Part shown: one piece after another, positions 11,057 to 22,188 of the stretch | Layout of the letters: each line of letters starts with the position of its first letter | How positions within the stretch are numbered: the first letter of the stretch is position 1 | Origin: Gordionus sp. m RMFG-2023 | Lineage: Eukaryota > Nematomorpha > Gordioida > Chordodea > Parachordodidae | Assembly: GCF_954871325.1 (NCBI RefSeq) | Contig: NC_088775.1 | Span: forward strand, 22,359,561-22,423,560 | Direction of reading: 5' to 3' | Length of the DNA stretch: 64,000 bases | Notes under the pieces: generated by a model | Told to the model about the DNA's origin: nothing | Database searches by the model: none | The model's input: only the letters and a program-made list of their open reading frames with translations | Program-made: the position numbers and the translations under genes

Positions 11057-12556
11057 TAGGGATGTGCCGATATTTTTTATCAAATCGGGCCGACTTCACC
11101 CTTTAAAATATCGGTTATCGGCTAATATTATAAAATTTGATCCGATATAAAATGGCTTCTTTAAGTTATAAAATTTTTAAAAAAAGTTATATCTAAGATC
11201 ATTTATTTTTATAAATAAAATCGAAATCCATATTTATGTATATTTTTTTAATAATAATAATAATTAATAAACATTCTGCCATATTGTTATTTTTTTGCGC
11301 ATTCTGTTTATTATAGTGTGCGAAATTCTCTTCAGAATCTGTTTTTAGTGAAGTTGGTGATATTGACAGTTACTATCGCCGCAAGCTGACCTCTGATAAA
11401 TTGGAAATAATGGTATTTCTAAAAAGAAATCTTCGATATATTAATGTTAAATATTATTTTAAATATTTATTTCAAATTTCATAATATAATTGTTTATTAC
11501 TTATTATATATATAGATTAATGGCTTCTTTAAGTTATAAAATTTTAAAAAAAAGTTATATCTAAGATCATTTATTTTTATAAAATCGAAATCCATATTTA
11601 TGTATATTTTTTTAATAATAATAATAATTAATAAACATTCTGCCATATTGTTATTTTTTTGCGCATTCTGTTTATTATAGTGTGCGAAATTCTCTTCGGA
11701 ATCTGTTTTTAGTGAAGTTGGTGATATTGACAGTTACTTTCGCCGCAAGCTGACCTCTGATAAATTGGAAATATTAGTATTTCTAAAAAGAAATCTTAGA
11801 TATATTAATGTTAAATATTATTTTAAATATTTATTTCAAATTTCATAATATAATTGTTTATTACTTATTATATATATAGATTAAAGTTATAAAATTTTTA
11901 AAAAAAGTTATATCTAAGATCATTTATTTTTATAAATAAAATCGAAATCCATATTTATGTATATTTTTTTAATAATAATAATAATTAATAAACATTCTGC
12001 CATATTGTTATTTTTTTGCGCATTCTGTTTATTATAGTGTGCGAAATTCTCTTCAGAATCTGTTTTTAGTGAAGTTGGTGATATTGACAGTTACTATCGC
12101 CGCAAGCTGACCTCTGATAAATTGGAAATATTGGTATTTCTAAAAAGAAATCTTCGATATATTAATGTTAAATATTATTTTAAATATTTATTTCAAATTT
12201 CATAATATAATTGTTTATTACTTATTATATATATAGATTAATGTTATTACTTATTATATAAAAGTGAAATGTTATTACTTACTTATTATATAAAAGTGAT
12301 TAATAAAAATATTTTATATTTTTATAGAATTGCAATTGAATTGAATATAAACTATAACTCATCATTATAATATATTTAAATGACATAAGTTATGGATAGA
12401 CGTTATACTAATAAAAAGTATATTATAAATGAAAACCATTGGTATCTTTACAGAATACAAAATTAGATATGATATCGGATCGGTAATCTACCGATATCAA
12501 TTTAATATCGGGAATATCGGATCGGCCTCCAAAAAAGTGGTATCGATACATCCCTA
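11057..12556 (+). mobile_element. TAGGGATG-type element (hAT-like), 1.5 kb
   Basis: It starts TAGGGATGTGCCGATATTTT and ends GATACATCCCTA, so the termini are inverse copies with a few differences. CGATAT/ATCGG-rich subterminal blocks lie on both sides (11072-11150 and 12470-12550). Flanks are AT repeats (AAATATAT and AAAAATAT), so the target duplication is only approximate. The interior is three tandem copies of a ~360-bp unit, each carrying the C-terminal hAT exon described separately, with no catalytic domain. It is a non-autonomous derivative that kept and multiplied only the end of its transposase gene. Confidence 0.75.
11152..12240 (+). repeat. Three tandem 360-bp units each holding a hAT C-terminal exon
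   Basis: Units begin at about 11152, 11520 and 11882 and are nearly identical. In each, a T-rich tract and TTATTATAG acceptor precede an open exon of 56 codons including the stop (11317-11484, 11681-11848, 12038-12205). It encodes CAKFSSESVFSEVGDIDS followed by RRKLTSDKLEI and FLKRNLRY, the hAT dimerisation signature (SxESVFSxxG ... RxxL ... LLFLxxN). The exon stays open in all three copies. High identity implies recent expansion after the rest of the gene was lost. Confidence 0.8.
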
Positions 12557-12700
12557 AAAAATATATATCCAATGATTTTGATTTGATATTCAACCATCTT
12601 CTATAAAAAATTTTAATAACATTTATCTAAGAGCGACTTAAGTATAGGTATTATTATGTTAATAATTATAAAATAAAAATGTATAATATACTTTAATATG

Positions 12701-12957
12701 TGTTGCATTATTCTAACTACAATATAAATTTTATTTTTTGTTATAATCTAATTTTATTTTATAAACGGCATAACCTTACTTTTTTAATATTATTTTACTT
12801 TTTTGTATTTCGTTTTATATTCTAATTTATATTTTAGAAAATGTATATATACCTTTAGAAAAGAAAAAGAAATTAGTTAATAAAATATATTTTTTATTTA
12901 ATAAAGTTAATAAAACATATTTATTATTTACCGGCACTTAATTCATGTTACTCTACA
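12701..12957 (+). repeat. 5' LTR of gypsy element
   Basis: 257 bp, TGTTGC...TACA, about 98% identical by eye to 17956-18212. It contains a TATATATACC and an AATAAA-like region that could serve as promoter and polyadenylation signals; their use is inferred. Confidence 0.92.
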
Positions 12958-13131
12958 TGGTGCCTCCAGTTTTGGCAAAAGAAACTCGCCTTATGGAAAT
13001 TTTTTTTTAAAAATAAAATTTTTTTCCCTTTGTAAATATGATTAATAAAAAAAATTATAAAATGGTACAAACAATTCTATATAAGATGGATAAAAAAAGG
13101 GTAAGTCATTTCAAAATTATTTTCATCAATT

Positions 13132-13368
13132 ATGTTCGCCTTCAAACTACTAAATGTACCCCATCAAATTTCCATCTACGATATTTTATTTGAGTTAACT
13201 TATAATTCCGATGTCAACTTTTATAGGATAAACGGTACGGAGGATGTACTGTTTGAATTTATGAATTTAAGAGACAAGATAAATTGCTTTGAATTATTAA
13301 ACGGGAAACACTATATTTACGGCGATAGTGATTTCATTGAATTAATTTGTATATTTGTTAAATCATAA
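13132..13368 (+). CDS. Small leader ORF of the gypsy element, unknown
   Basis: A 78-codon frame lies between the primer-binding region and the gag-like frame. It starts MFAFKLLNVPHQIS and ends with a hydrophobic CIFVKS. I do not recognise it: no zinc finger, signal peptide or catalytic motif is visible. It could be an accessory reading frame, an N-terminal remnant of gag, or chance. Its clean composition within an otherwise well-preserved element makes it worth noting. No counterpart is seen in the other gypsy copies of this window, whose 5' parts are missing. Confidence 0.3.
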   Translation: MFAFKLLNVPHQISIYDILFELTYNSDVNFYRINGTEDVLFEFMNLRDKINCFELLNGKHYIYGDSDFIELICIFVKS

Positions 13369-16300
13369 ATAGTTATACCAAAACTTGAATTAATAAAATA
13401 ATAAATGTTATAATTGCTTATTTATGTGTCTTATTAATTAAATATGGAAATTAAACAAGAATTTACACATAAGATCCCTAAGTTAGTGGGTCCTCTTACT
13501 GAAATTTATTTAGACAGAATATTAAATTACTTTTCGACCAGTACATTATCGGACTCTATTAAAATTAATACTTTGCTTAATAATTTATCAGACGAAGTTT
13601 TTGACGACATTAAGGCAATTTGTTCTGATACCGATATTTTAGATCTTAAAATTGTGATTAAAAAGTTAACCTATCTTTTACCAGAGCTAAATTTAAATAC
13701 TTTAATTAATAAATTTAATCTTCTTCAACAAAACTCATCAGAGAGTTTTATGCTGTGGTACATTAGAGTATCGAAACTTCATAAGAAATGTAATTTTTTG
13801 GACGATAGTAGATTAAAAGAGAAATTACGGACATCTACTTTAAACGATAAAATTAAATACAAATTCTCAAAAAATTTTGACCTTACATTGAATCAGATGG
13901 TGGAATTAGGGGTGAAACTGGACTCTAGTAATATTAAGTCTGAGGATAATGATATAAGTTATATAAATAATGATAAAAAGTCCGATAAAGATAAAAATTT
14001 TTGCAGTAGAAATGATAATAATTTTAGAAATAATTTTAGAAATAATTATGATAATAGATATAGAAATGGGAATTACAATAATAATTTTAGATACAATTAT
14101 GGTAATAATAATTCGCGATACCACTATAATTATAACAATTATAACTATAACAATTATCGCTATAATAATAATCAATCGAATAATGGTAGAAATAATACAT
14201 GGTATAATAATAATCAAAGAAAACAAATCCAATACGGTGACGGAAATCGTAACAATTACCAATCTTATTACAACAATTCAAATAATTATAGAGGTAATGA
14301 TAATAATCAGAGAAAGCAAATACAATATAACAACAACTCAAATAATTATAGAGGTAATGATAATAATCAGAGAAAGCAAATACAATATAATAACAACTCA
14401 AATAATTATAGAAGTGGCGACGAAAATAATAGAAAGCAAATACAATACAATAATGATTACAACATGAATATTGAAGAAATTATTGAAGAGAAAGTTGATT
14501 CTACAAAGAACAAAGATGATAATGATTTTAATGTCAACAATTTATCTGGTGACGTGATTAATGACAAAGATAACGCATTTATGACTACTGTAAAAGTGAA
14601 CGATGTTGTTACTTGTATGCAAGTGGACACTGGATCCAAATACACTATAATACCTCATGGTCTGGCTAAAAAATTTGGTATTAGAGATCTTAAGAAATCC
14701 GAGCTACAACTCACTGCTTATGACGGGAATTTAATCAAAATCATAGGAACTACTCAAGTTAAAGTGACTTATGATGGTATTTCGAAATATTTACAAGCGG
14801 TAGTGGTTGAATCAAGTAAAAATGCCTTGTTGGGACGTACGTGGATCAATGCTTTCAAAAATATTTTAAATAAATTTATAGCAAATATTGACACTAATTA
14901 CGAAGATGAAATAAAAAAATTGATTAAAGAGTGTGAATCGAAATTAACTAATGGGCCAATCAACAAAGCAAGTGTCAAGTTACATTTAAGAAGTGATGCC
15001 CAACCTAAAATTATACCGCCTAGACGTATCCCTTATTCAAAAATTGATCTTGTTAGTAATGAACTCAAAAAATGGATACATGATAAAATAATTGAGCCGG
15101 TGAATGATGTCCGATGGGCAAGTCCTGTTACCGCTGTCTACAAAGATGATGGGAGCATTAGGCTTTGCGCTGATTTTAAGGATACTGTAAACCCAGCTCT
15201 AGAAGACTTTAGATACCCTCTACCACGAATTAATGATCTAATTGCTAAACTTTCGGAAGGAAAGAAATTTACGAAGATTGACTTTAAAAATGCTTTCTTA
15301 CAGATTCCAATTGATAAAAGTTGCAGAAATATTTTAACCATATCTACGCATAAGGGATATTACCAATTTACTAGACTTCCTTTTGGGCTTAAGACCTCAT
15401 CTGCAATTTTTCAACAGATCATGGATCAAATCTTCGGTGACATGGATGACGTTATATTTTATATTGATGATTTACTTATAACTGGTAAAAACGATGAAGC
15501 CCACCTTAACAACATAAAAGTATTTGATAGGATATCATCGTATGGGCTAATACCTAACTTTAATAAAAGTGTGTTCTTTAAAAACAAAGTGAGATTCCTG
15601 GGTCATGATATTGACGCTTAGGGGATTCATGCTAATCACGACAAAATTGAAGCAATAATTAATATGCCAGAACCTAAATCAGCTGCTGAATTATCAACAT
15701 TTCTGGGAATGGCTGGCTACTATAGAAAATTTTTGAACAATTTTGCGGAAATTGCCGATCCTCTTTATAAGATTGTCAACAAAGAAAAATGGGCTTGGAA
15801 CCTAGAACACTCTAAAAGTTTTAATGATCTAAAGAAGTTAATTAGTCTTCCACCTGCTTTGACATATTTTAACCCTGAATTACCTATAGGGATAGCCACT
15901 GACGCATCAAAATGTGGTTTAGGAGCTGTACTATTTCATATTGAAAAAGATGGTAAAGAAAAACCTATAGCTTTCGCGTCGAGAACTTTATTAAAATCTG
16001 AAATGAACTATACCAATATTGAGCGTGAGGTTCTCGCTATAATGTTCGCCATAAAGAGATTTCAGGAATATTTAATCGGCACAAAATTTACAATTATTAC
16101 TGACCATAAGCCTCTAGTTCACATCTTCACCAAGGGTCTTAAGGATAATAGCACTATGTCGTTAAGACTCCAGAAGTGGAATATTACATTAGGAGGATAT
16201 GATTTTAATATAAAGTATAAAGCCGGTAAATATAATGTTGTTCCTGATTGCCTTTTGAGATTACCACAAGAGTGTCGTGATGAAACTATTGAAAATGTAA

Positions 16301-17955
16301 CCATTATAAATGAATATGAGGACTTACCTATTAACTTTGATCAAATCCGTGATGAAACTTTGAAAGATACGGAATTAAAACAAGTCATAAATGATATTAA
16401 TAACAACAGACCTATAATGAATAATATTTATAAAAACATTGAATTGGAATTAAGTATAATTAAGGATTGTCTTTACAAAAGCAACAAAATCATAATTCCG
16501 TCTTCTATGAGAAAAACTATACTACAGTCATTACATGAAGGTCACTTGGGAGCAGGAAAAATCAAATCCTTAGCCAAAGATTACATGTGGTGGCCTGGCA
16601 TAAATAATGATATCGTTATGGAAGTGAAGAGTTGTGACGATTGTAATATATATCACGATAATCCTATAAAGATACAGAAACCATGGGTTTCGGCAACCAA
16701 ATCGTTTGAAAGGATACATATAGATTATGCGGGTCCGTCTTTCACAAAAAATTGGTTGATAATAGTCGATGCTTACAGCAAATTTCCAATTATTATTCCT
16801 GTTAAAAATATTACGACTAATGTTACCTTAAAAGAAATCTTTAAAACTATTTCGCTATACGGAATACCTGAAACTATAGTTACTGATAACGGCACTAACT
16901 TTACGAGTAACGATTTTGAAAAATTTTGCAACAATTTTGGTATTAAACATGTGCTTACATCTGCTTATCACCAGCAATCCAATGGCCAGGTTGAACGCAT
17001 GGTTAGAACGTTCAAAACACATATGAAAAGGAATATTAAAATAGACCCAGATATCGCACTTAGCAAATTTTTACTTAATTACAGAAATACGCGTAATGAT
17101 ACTACAGGAGTTACACCATCACAGAGAATGTTTAATCGAGATATTAGAATTAAATGGGACTTATTAAAACCGATGGAGGAGAAGGAGAATAAAATAAATG
17201 TTACTTTACCACGAAATAGAACTTTTAATGTAGGAGATTTTGTTTGGTATAAAATACAAGGTGATGATAAATGGTGCAAAGGTATTATCACACATAAAGA
17301 AAGTGATATGATGTTCCAAATTAAGACTGAGAAAGGTATTTTGAGGAGACATTTAGATCAAATAAGAATTAGAAACTGTTTTAACACAATTATTAACTAT
17401 GACTCAAAGGATTCTTTTAAGGAGGGAAGTATGGACAAAAATATAAAAATTACTGATTATAACGATATAACACCTATCTCTAGACCTGTTCGAATTAAAA
17501 AAAAACCTGCTTATTTAAAAGACTATGTAACTTAAAATATAAAATAAATGTTAAATTGCATAAACTAAATTAAATATTAAAACGCTTATATTAAAACGCA
17601 AAAAATTAAAACGCTAAAAATATAACAATCTTATTGATTTATCATTCTTCATTTATTCTTATGATAAACTATTATTTCTTATTCGCAACTTATTTATGAT
17701 AATAACAATTTCGGAAAAATGATAATAACAATTGAGTACTATCAAACAAGCTATGATTAATGGAGACAATTTACGATATGGATATCAAGCTTGTGATTAA
17801 ACAAACCAACGTGCAAAATCGAATTGATCAAACCAACGATTGGGACAAGCCAACGTTATGATGATTTGTGATACAACTTGATTACCAAAACGATAAACCA
17901 CTTGGACAACAAACTCTCTATGACTTCTCCGATGAAATTATCAGAAGAGGGAGAA

Positions 17956-18212
17956 TGTTGCATTATTCTAATTACAATATAAATTTTATTTTTTGTTATA
18001 ATCTAATTTTATTTTATAAACGGCGTAACCTTACTTTTTTAATATTATTTTACTTTTTTGTATTTCGTTTTATATTCTAATTTATATTTTAGAAAATGTA
18101 TATATACCTTTAGAAAAGAAAAAAAAATTAGTTAATAAAATATATTTTTTATTTAATAAAGTTAATAAGACATATTTATTATTTACCGGCACTTAATTCA
18201 TGTTACTCTACA
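17956..18212 (+). repeat. 3' LTR of gypsy element
   Basis: Same length and ends as the 5' LTR, preceded by the polypurine tract at 17943-17955 and followed by the duplication ATATG. Confidence 0.92.
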
Positions 18213-18402
18213 ATATGTTTAATTAACAAAGTTTGTAGATGAGTTTGTTGAACCTGTAATAACTTTTTTACTTGTGCAATTTTGACATTCAGCTTGTACC
18301 TTGTTCTTTTTCACATGAATTACTTTATAAAATTTTCTATCTAGAATTTTAAGATTCGGATTTGATTCAGGAGAACCTATCTCCATAATTTCATCAAAGA
18401 TT
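18213..18402 (-). pseudogene. BED-type zinc-finger exon of the CAGAGTTGGG hAT
   Basis: On the minus strand an acceptor-like TTTGTAG (about 18403-18409) precedes a frame reading NPNLKILDRKFYKVIHVKKN, then AECQNC and STNSSTNFVN. The CxxC followed by an S/T-N-L/F-x-x-H pattern is that of BED zinc fingers found at the N-terminus of hAT transposases, where they bind transposon ends. The gypsy element has inserted exactly after this point, separating the exon from the following histidine codon on the other side of the insertion (near 12700). No catalytic exon of the same gene was recognised downstream. Confidence 0.6.
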
Positions 18403-18619
18403 CTACAAATTAAAAAATATTACATATAAAATATATCCTTATCTTATTTATTTTTGGTGTTGTTATTTTTAATCTATCAATCTTTGTGACCTGTAAAACT
18501 TCCAACTAATTTTGGTTATCAATATATTTAAAATATAGAGGAAAAAAATAAAGAAAATAATACAAGATTTCACGAAGAAAATGAAGTTACATTGTGTGAT
18601 ATGTAAATGTTTTAAACAT

Positions 18620-18800
18620 GAATATTAAAAAGAATCTGTATCTGTATCTTTTTAAAGAAAATGAAAAAGATACAAGATTCTTTTCAAAATAAAGGATCTT
18701 AGATACAGATACTAGTATCTTCTTAAAAATGTCAATAAGATACTGAGTACAAAATACAAAAGGAACTTGTATCTTGTATCTTAGATACAAGTATTCGCGG
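18620..18800. repeat. Subterminal GATACA repeats, right arm
   Basis: Inverse counterpart of 10090-10270, with repeated TATCTTAGATAC-like motifs leading to the terminus at 18815. Confidence 0.65.
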
Positions 18801-18823
18801 TACTGCCCAACTCTGTTATCACC

Positions 18824-19318
18824 CTCAAGCAAATGGCATGGTTGAAATGGTTAATAGAACAATCCAAAATGCACTTCTAATGTGTATTAAAGATGATCAA
18901 TTGGTTTGGACAGATGCCTTGCCTGACATATTATTTGCCTATAACACATCTAATCCTAAATCATCGACACGCCCTTTGAGCTGATGTATGGTAGAAAAGC
19001 AAAACAAGCTTATGGAGTATAAACCAATTATACATCATATACTATATATTATATACTTAATTATGTTTAAGGATGATGATGATTATGATATAGATTCTGA
19101 CAATGTTGAGGAGAAAGATAGGGAAAACCATTTTTAAAGTATTGTTTGCAAGATGCAAGACATACATAATATTGCCATAGGCAATAATAATCTTGCCCAG
19201 CTCAAGCAGTAGAGGGATTATAGAACCCGCAATACTGGGAAAAATACTTCCTATAAGATAAATGATAAGGTGCTTATGTGGAACAGCCGTCGATCTGATA
19301 GGAAGGGTGGAAAAATGA
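18824..19318 (+). pseudogene. GIN/Ginger-like integrase pseudogene, C-terminal part
   Basis: The sequence resumes directly after the TTATCACC duplication with an integrase-core end (QANGMVEMVNRTIQNAL), carrying the third acidic residue of the DDE triad. It then has RPFELMYGRKAK and a C-terminal SYKINDKVLMWNSRRSDRKG segment. The latter resembles the small beta-barrel that follows the core in this integrase type. An apparent intron and acidic linker lie at about 19020-19130. It is cut again at 19327 by hAT copy B. The gene is broken; a protein is not expected. Confidence 0.68.
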
Positions 19319-19326
19319 CACGTGAG

Positions 19327-20290
19327 CAGGGTTGCCAGGTCAAAATTTTCAAATTGAGGGAGAAATTTGGTATTATGCGGGAGAAATATAAAAATTGCGA
19401 TAGAAATATAAAAATTGCTAAAAAAATTTTATTTGCGGGCCTTTTGAATTGACTTAATTATCCGCCTATTATTTTTTATAATTAGTTTATATAAATACAA
19501 AGTCAGTAACTATTTTTCAAAATAAAATAACATCTTGATTAATTAAAATATATTAATTTTAAAAAAACCAACGATCTTTTTTAAATATAAAAGAATGTAA
19601 ACAAGATAAAATTTTATAAAAAAAAACGATTTTAATTTTACAATTAAAAATATATTTTATGCGAATGTCCCACAAAACGACCGCAATTGGAAATCTACCG
19701 TGTGTGTGTATAACATTATAGGGATAGGCGCTTAATTATCACGTTTAAATACATAATAAAATACTCCAAAAATAATACAGATGCAACTACAGTTGCGGCA
19801 ATTGTAATCACTTATCTTGTAGTACAACATTCACAGAAAAACTTATCATCATAATGTTGGTAGAATCTTTTTCACATAAAATTTAACGACTCTAATATAA
19901 ATGAAAACTATACTTGTAGAACAAAAATGAGCAAGGCTCATCAATATTTTACGACCTAAATTCAGGAGGACAATTCTTGACGATTTGAAATATGGGCCTA
20001 TTATGCAATCCTAACAGATGCATCTAATAAGGGAAATATTAAAATATCTCCCTTGATCCTTCGCTATTTCCACAAAATTAAGGTCGTTTCAATAAAACTA
20101 TTAAATTTTTTCCCCTCAAATAGTGAAAAATCCAAAGATAGAAATGATATAGGAATAGGAATATTTTTATTAATAACTATAGGGTTGATCTTGCTATTAT
20201 TCAATAATAAATAACAAATAATAGTAACATAATGTACAGCATTAGACATAGGGATAGCAATTTCATTAAGGCATGATGCAGAACTATTTT
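19327..20290 (+). mobile_element. hAT transposon copy B, 5' portion
   Basis: The terminus CAGGGTTGCCAGGTCAAAAT matches the end of copy A at 1391. Sequence parallels copy A for about 950 bp, including the TTAATTATCCGCCTATT block and the transposase start near 19927. The 8 bp before the terminus are CACGTGAG; no matching copy was found on the right, so the 3' half has been lost or replaced. It sits inside the integrase pseudogene. Confidence 0.68.
19927..20280 (+). pseudogene. hAT transposase fragment (copy B)
   Basis: It starts MSKAHQYF, parallel to MSKPIINV of copy A, and carries YAILTDASNKGNIKISPLIL and LLNFFPSNSEKS. The frame is interrupted by stops near its beginning and ends before any catalytic or dimerisation motif. 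Same family as 1-708 and 22189-23110. Confidence 0.55.
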
Positions 20291-20560
20291 ATATTTTTGC
20301 CTTTAAATATTTTACTTGTCTGTGTCAATTTTAAAATTGACTCAGAATATTTTTTCTTTTAACCATACATATTGTGTGACATATAGTAGATCCTTATTTT
20401 TCAGCACCTTTTAATGTTACGATCTTTAATATGTATTCATGAATTTCATATAATGATAGGTAAATCAGATATTTCCCCTTCATTTGATGATAATTTTGAA
20501 AAATTTTCCCAATTAATATATACATATATTAGACAGATTAAATTCTTATAAACCTCTTAC
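20291..20560. other. Unassigned AT-rich interval
   Basis: About 270 bp between hAT copy B and the internally repeated block. No feature seen. Confidence 0.4.
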
Positions 20561-21955
20561 TATTTTTCAGGATCCAATGAAAAAATTAATTATTCTGAGT
20601 TTTCCTGGGCATGGTAAATATTTTTCACAATTAATTTGGACTTGGAAATAGCTTGCTAAACATTTTTCAAAAAATTTTTTAATTTTAAATATGGGCTAGA
20701 AATTGGCCTGAAAATTTTTGAAGACATGGCCAGGCCTGATCATGAACCAAGGCCTATGCAAGACTTTTTATATATTTTATTTCAGTTAGTCAACTACCAT
20801 CAATATATACATATATTCGACAGATTTAATTCTTATAAACCCCTTACTATTTTTCAGGATCCAAGGAAAAAATTAATTATTCTGAGTTTTCCTGGGCATG
20901 GTAAATATTTTTCACAATTTATTTGGACTTGGACATAGCAAAAAAAATTTTAATTTTAAATATGGGCTAAAATGGCCTGAGAATTTTTGAAGACATGGCC
21001 AGGCCTGATCACAAACCAAGGCCCATGCAAGACTTTTTATATATTTTATTTCAGTTCTCAACTACCAAAATTATTATGGTCTTTGGCAGGTTTGAGAAAA
21101 TTTTCCCAAGTGCGTGGATCTGGCTTGGGAATTTTTTTAATATTAGGATAGGTGTAATATTTAACACAGAATATTTATATGGCCCTCAGGTAAAAGCTAA
21201 TTTAAATATTATTTTTATTCAAAAAAATAGTATTCACTCTTAGTCTAAATGGGTTGGCCTTGGTCTGAAGTAGGGGTGAGATGGGTTAAGATAGAATAAA
21301 AAATAGATATGGTTTTTAGAGATTTACCTATATTCAGGTATGGAAAATTTTTTTGAAAATTACTATGGGTTGGCCAGGCTTGAGAAAAATTTTTATAAAA
21401 TTATTATGAGTTGGACTGGGCTTGGAAAATATTTTTATAATTATATTGGGCTGGGCTTGGGGAAAATTATAATGAGCTTTGATAATTTTATTATTATTAA
21501 CTATGGGTCAGACATTGGCCTAAAACAAGTTATTTTGCAGGCCTGGGCTCGGCCTAATCAAAAGGCTGATGAAAATCTGATTTTTATTGTATTTTTAAAT
21601 TCATTATGATTATTTAAATGTTTTATTTCGGTTTTCAACTACCAAAATTATTATGATCTTTCATTGGGCTTGGATGAATTTTTCAAAATTATTATGGCTT
21701 TGTACTTTACCTGGGAATTTTTTATAATATTAAATATTAGGTATAAATGATCAGTAAATTTAACATATTTATTATCAAGTAAAAGTTTTAAATTTATTCT
21801 TACTCAAACCATAGTATTTAGTCTTAGTTTTAATGGATTGAACCTGGCCTGAAGGGGGGAGGGGGTAAAAAGAATAAAATTGGATATTATTTTCAAATAA
21901 CAGGTAACATCTAGCATAAATATAAGAGAAAATTCTCATTCCCCGTCATTTTTGA
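20500..21955 (+). repeat. Internally repeated element with GGCCTGGGC motifs (copy 2 of dispersed repeat)
   Basis: A ~270-bp block occurs twice (about 20510-20770 and 20800-21060). Each holds CAGGATCCAA, TTTTCCTGGGCATGG and ACATGGCCAGGCCTGATCAC. More diverged GGGCTTGG/GGCCTGGGC repeats follow, and the last ~470 bp match 1392-1860. The closing ATTCCCCGTCATTTTTGAC resembles the terminal repeat of the foldback MITE at 63493. Open frames in it are low-complexity by-products. Confidence 0.6.
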
Positions 21956-22188
21956 CAAGCTATCTACCAGTATTATATATTTGTTTAACCACTAGCTCGG
22001 CCTCTAATGTTGTTAAAGCAATCCGATTTCTCTCCTTTATCCAAGCAGCCCATCAGGCTAAATGCGCTCGGATGAGGCATTATACTGAGGTAAGGAGAAG
22101 ACATACTCGCATATTTTTCCCAAGCATGGGGATTTATCGTTATTACGAAAAATTCTACCCATTTCTCCTCTGCTATTAGACCATCTAA
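21956..22188. other. Unassigned 230-bp interval of higher GC
   Basis: Holds a 75-codon frame of no recognisable family (21952-22179). Less AT-rich than its neighbours; origin unknown. Confidence 0.35.

Larger units (their letters stand above)
12701..18212 (+). mobile_element. Ty3/gypsy LTR retrotransposon, nearly whole and young
   Basis: Two 257-bp LTRs (12701-12957 and 17956-18212) begin TGTTGC and end CTACA. They differ at about 4 positions and are flanked by a 5-bp duplication ATATG (12696-12700 and 18213-18217). A primer-binding-like TGGTGCCTCC follows the 5' LTR at 12958, and a purine tract AGAAGAGGGAGAA abuts the 3' LTR. Parts in order are: a gag-like region from about 13.44 kb with an Asn/Tyr/Arg-rich tail instead of zinc knuckles; an aspartic protease (VDTGSKYTIIP) near 14.6 kb; RT with YIDDLL near 15.46 kb; RNase H (ATDASKCGLGAVLF) near 15.9 kb; and integrase with HLGAGK/CDDC and the DDE core at 16.5-17.1 kb. 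It looks almost whole, with about one break. About 98% LTR identity implies a recent insertion. Confidence 0.93.
10074..18815 (-). mobile_element. hAT element with CAGAGTTGGGCAG ends
   Basis: Left end CAGAGTTGGGCAG (10074) and right end CTGCCCAACTCTG (ending 18815) are perfect inverse copies. They are flanked by identical 8-bp duplications TTATCACC (10066-10073 and 18816-18823). Subterminal regions on both sides are rich in AGATACAAGATAC-like repeats. A BED-type zinc-finger exon on the minus strand (18402-18213) shows the direction of its transposase gene. It has itself received a TAGGGATG element (11057-12556) and a gypsy element (12701-18212), which explains its 8.7-kb length. No catalytic domain of its own transposase was recognised. 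Confidence 0.88.

Noticed and set aside
13906-14467. Ile-rich and Tyr-rich frames on both strands
   Set aside because: Shadows of the Asn-codon-rich tail of the gypsy gag-like region.
21952-22179. 75-codon frame with Arg-rich middle
   Set aside because: Starts inside a repeat end and has no recognisable family; left as unassigned sequence.
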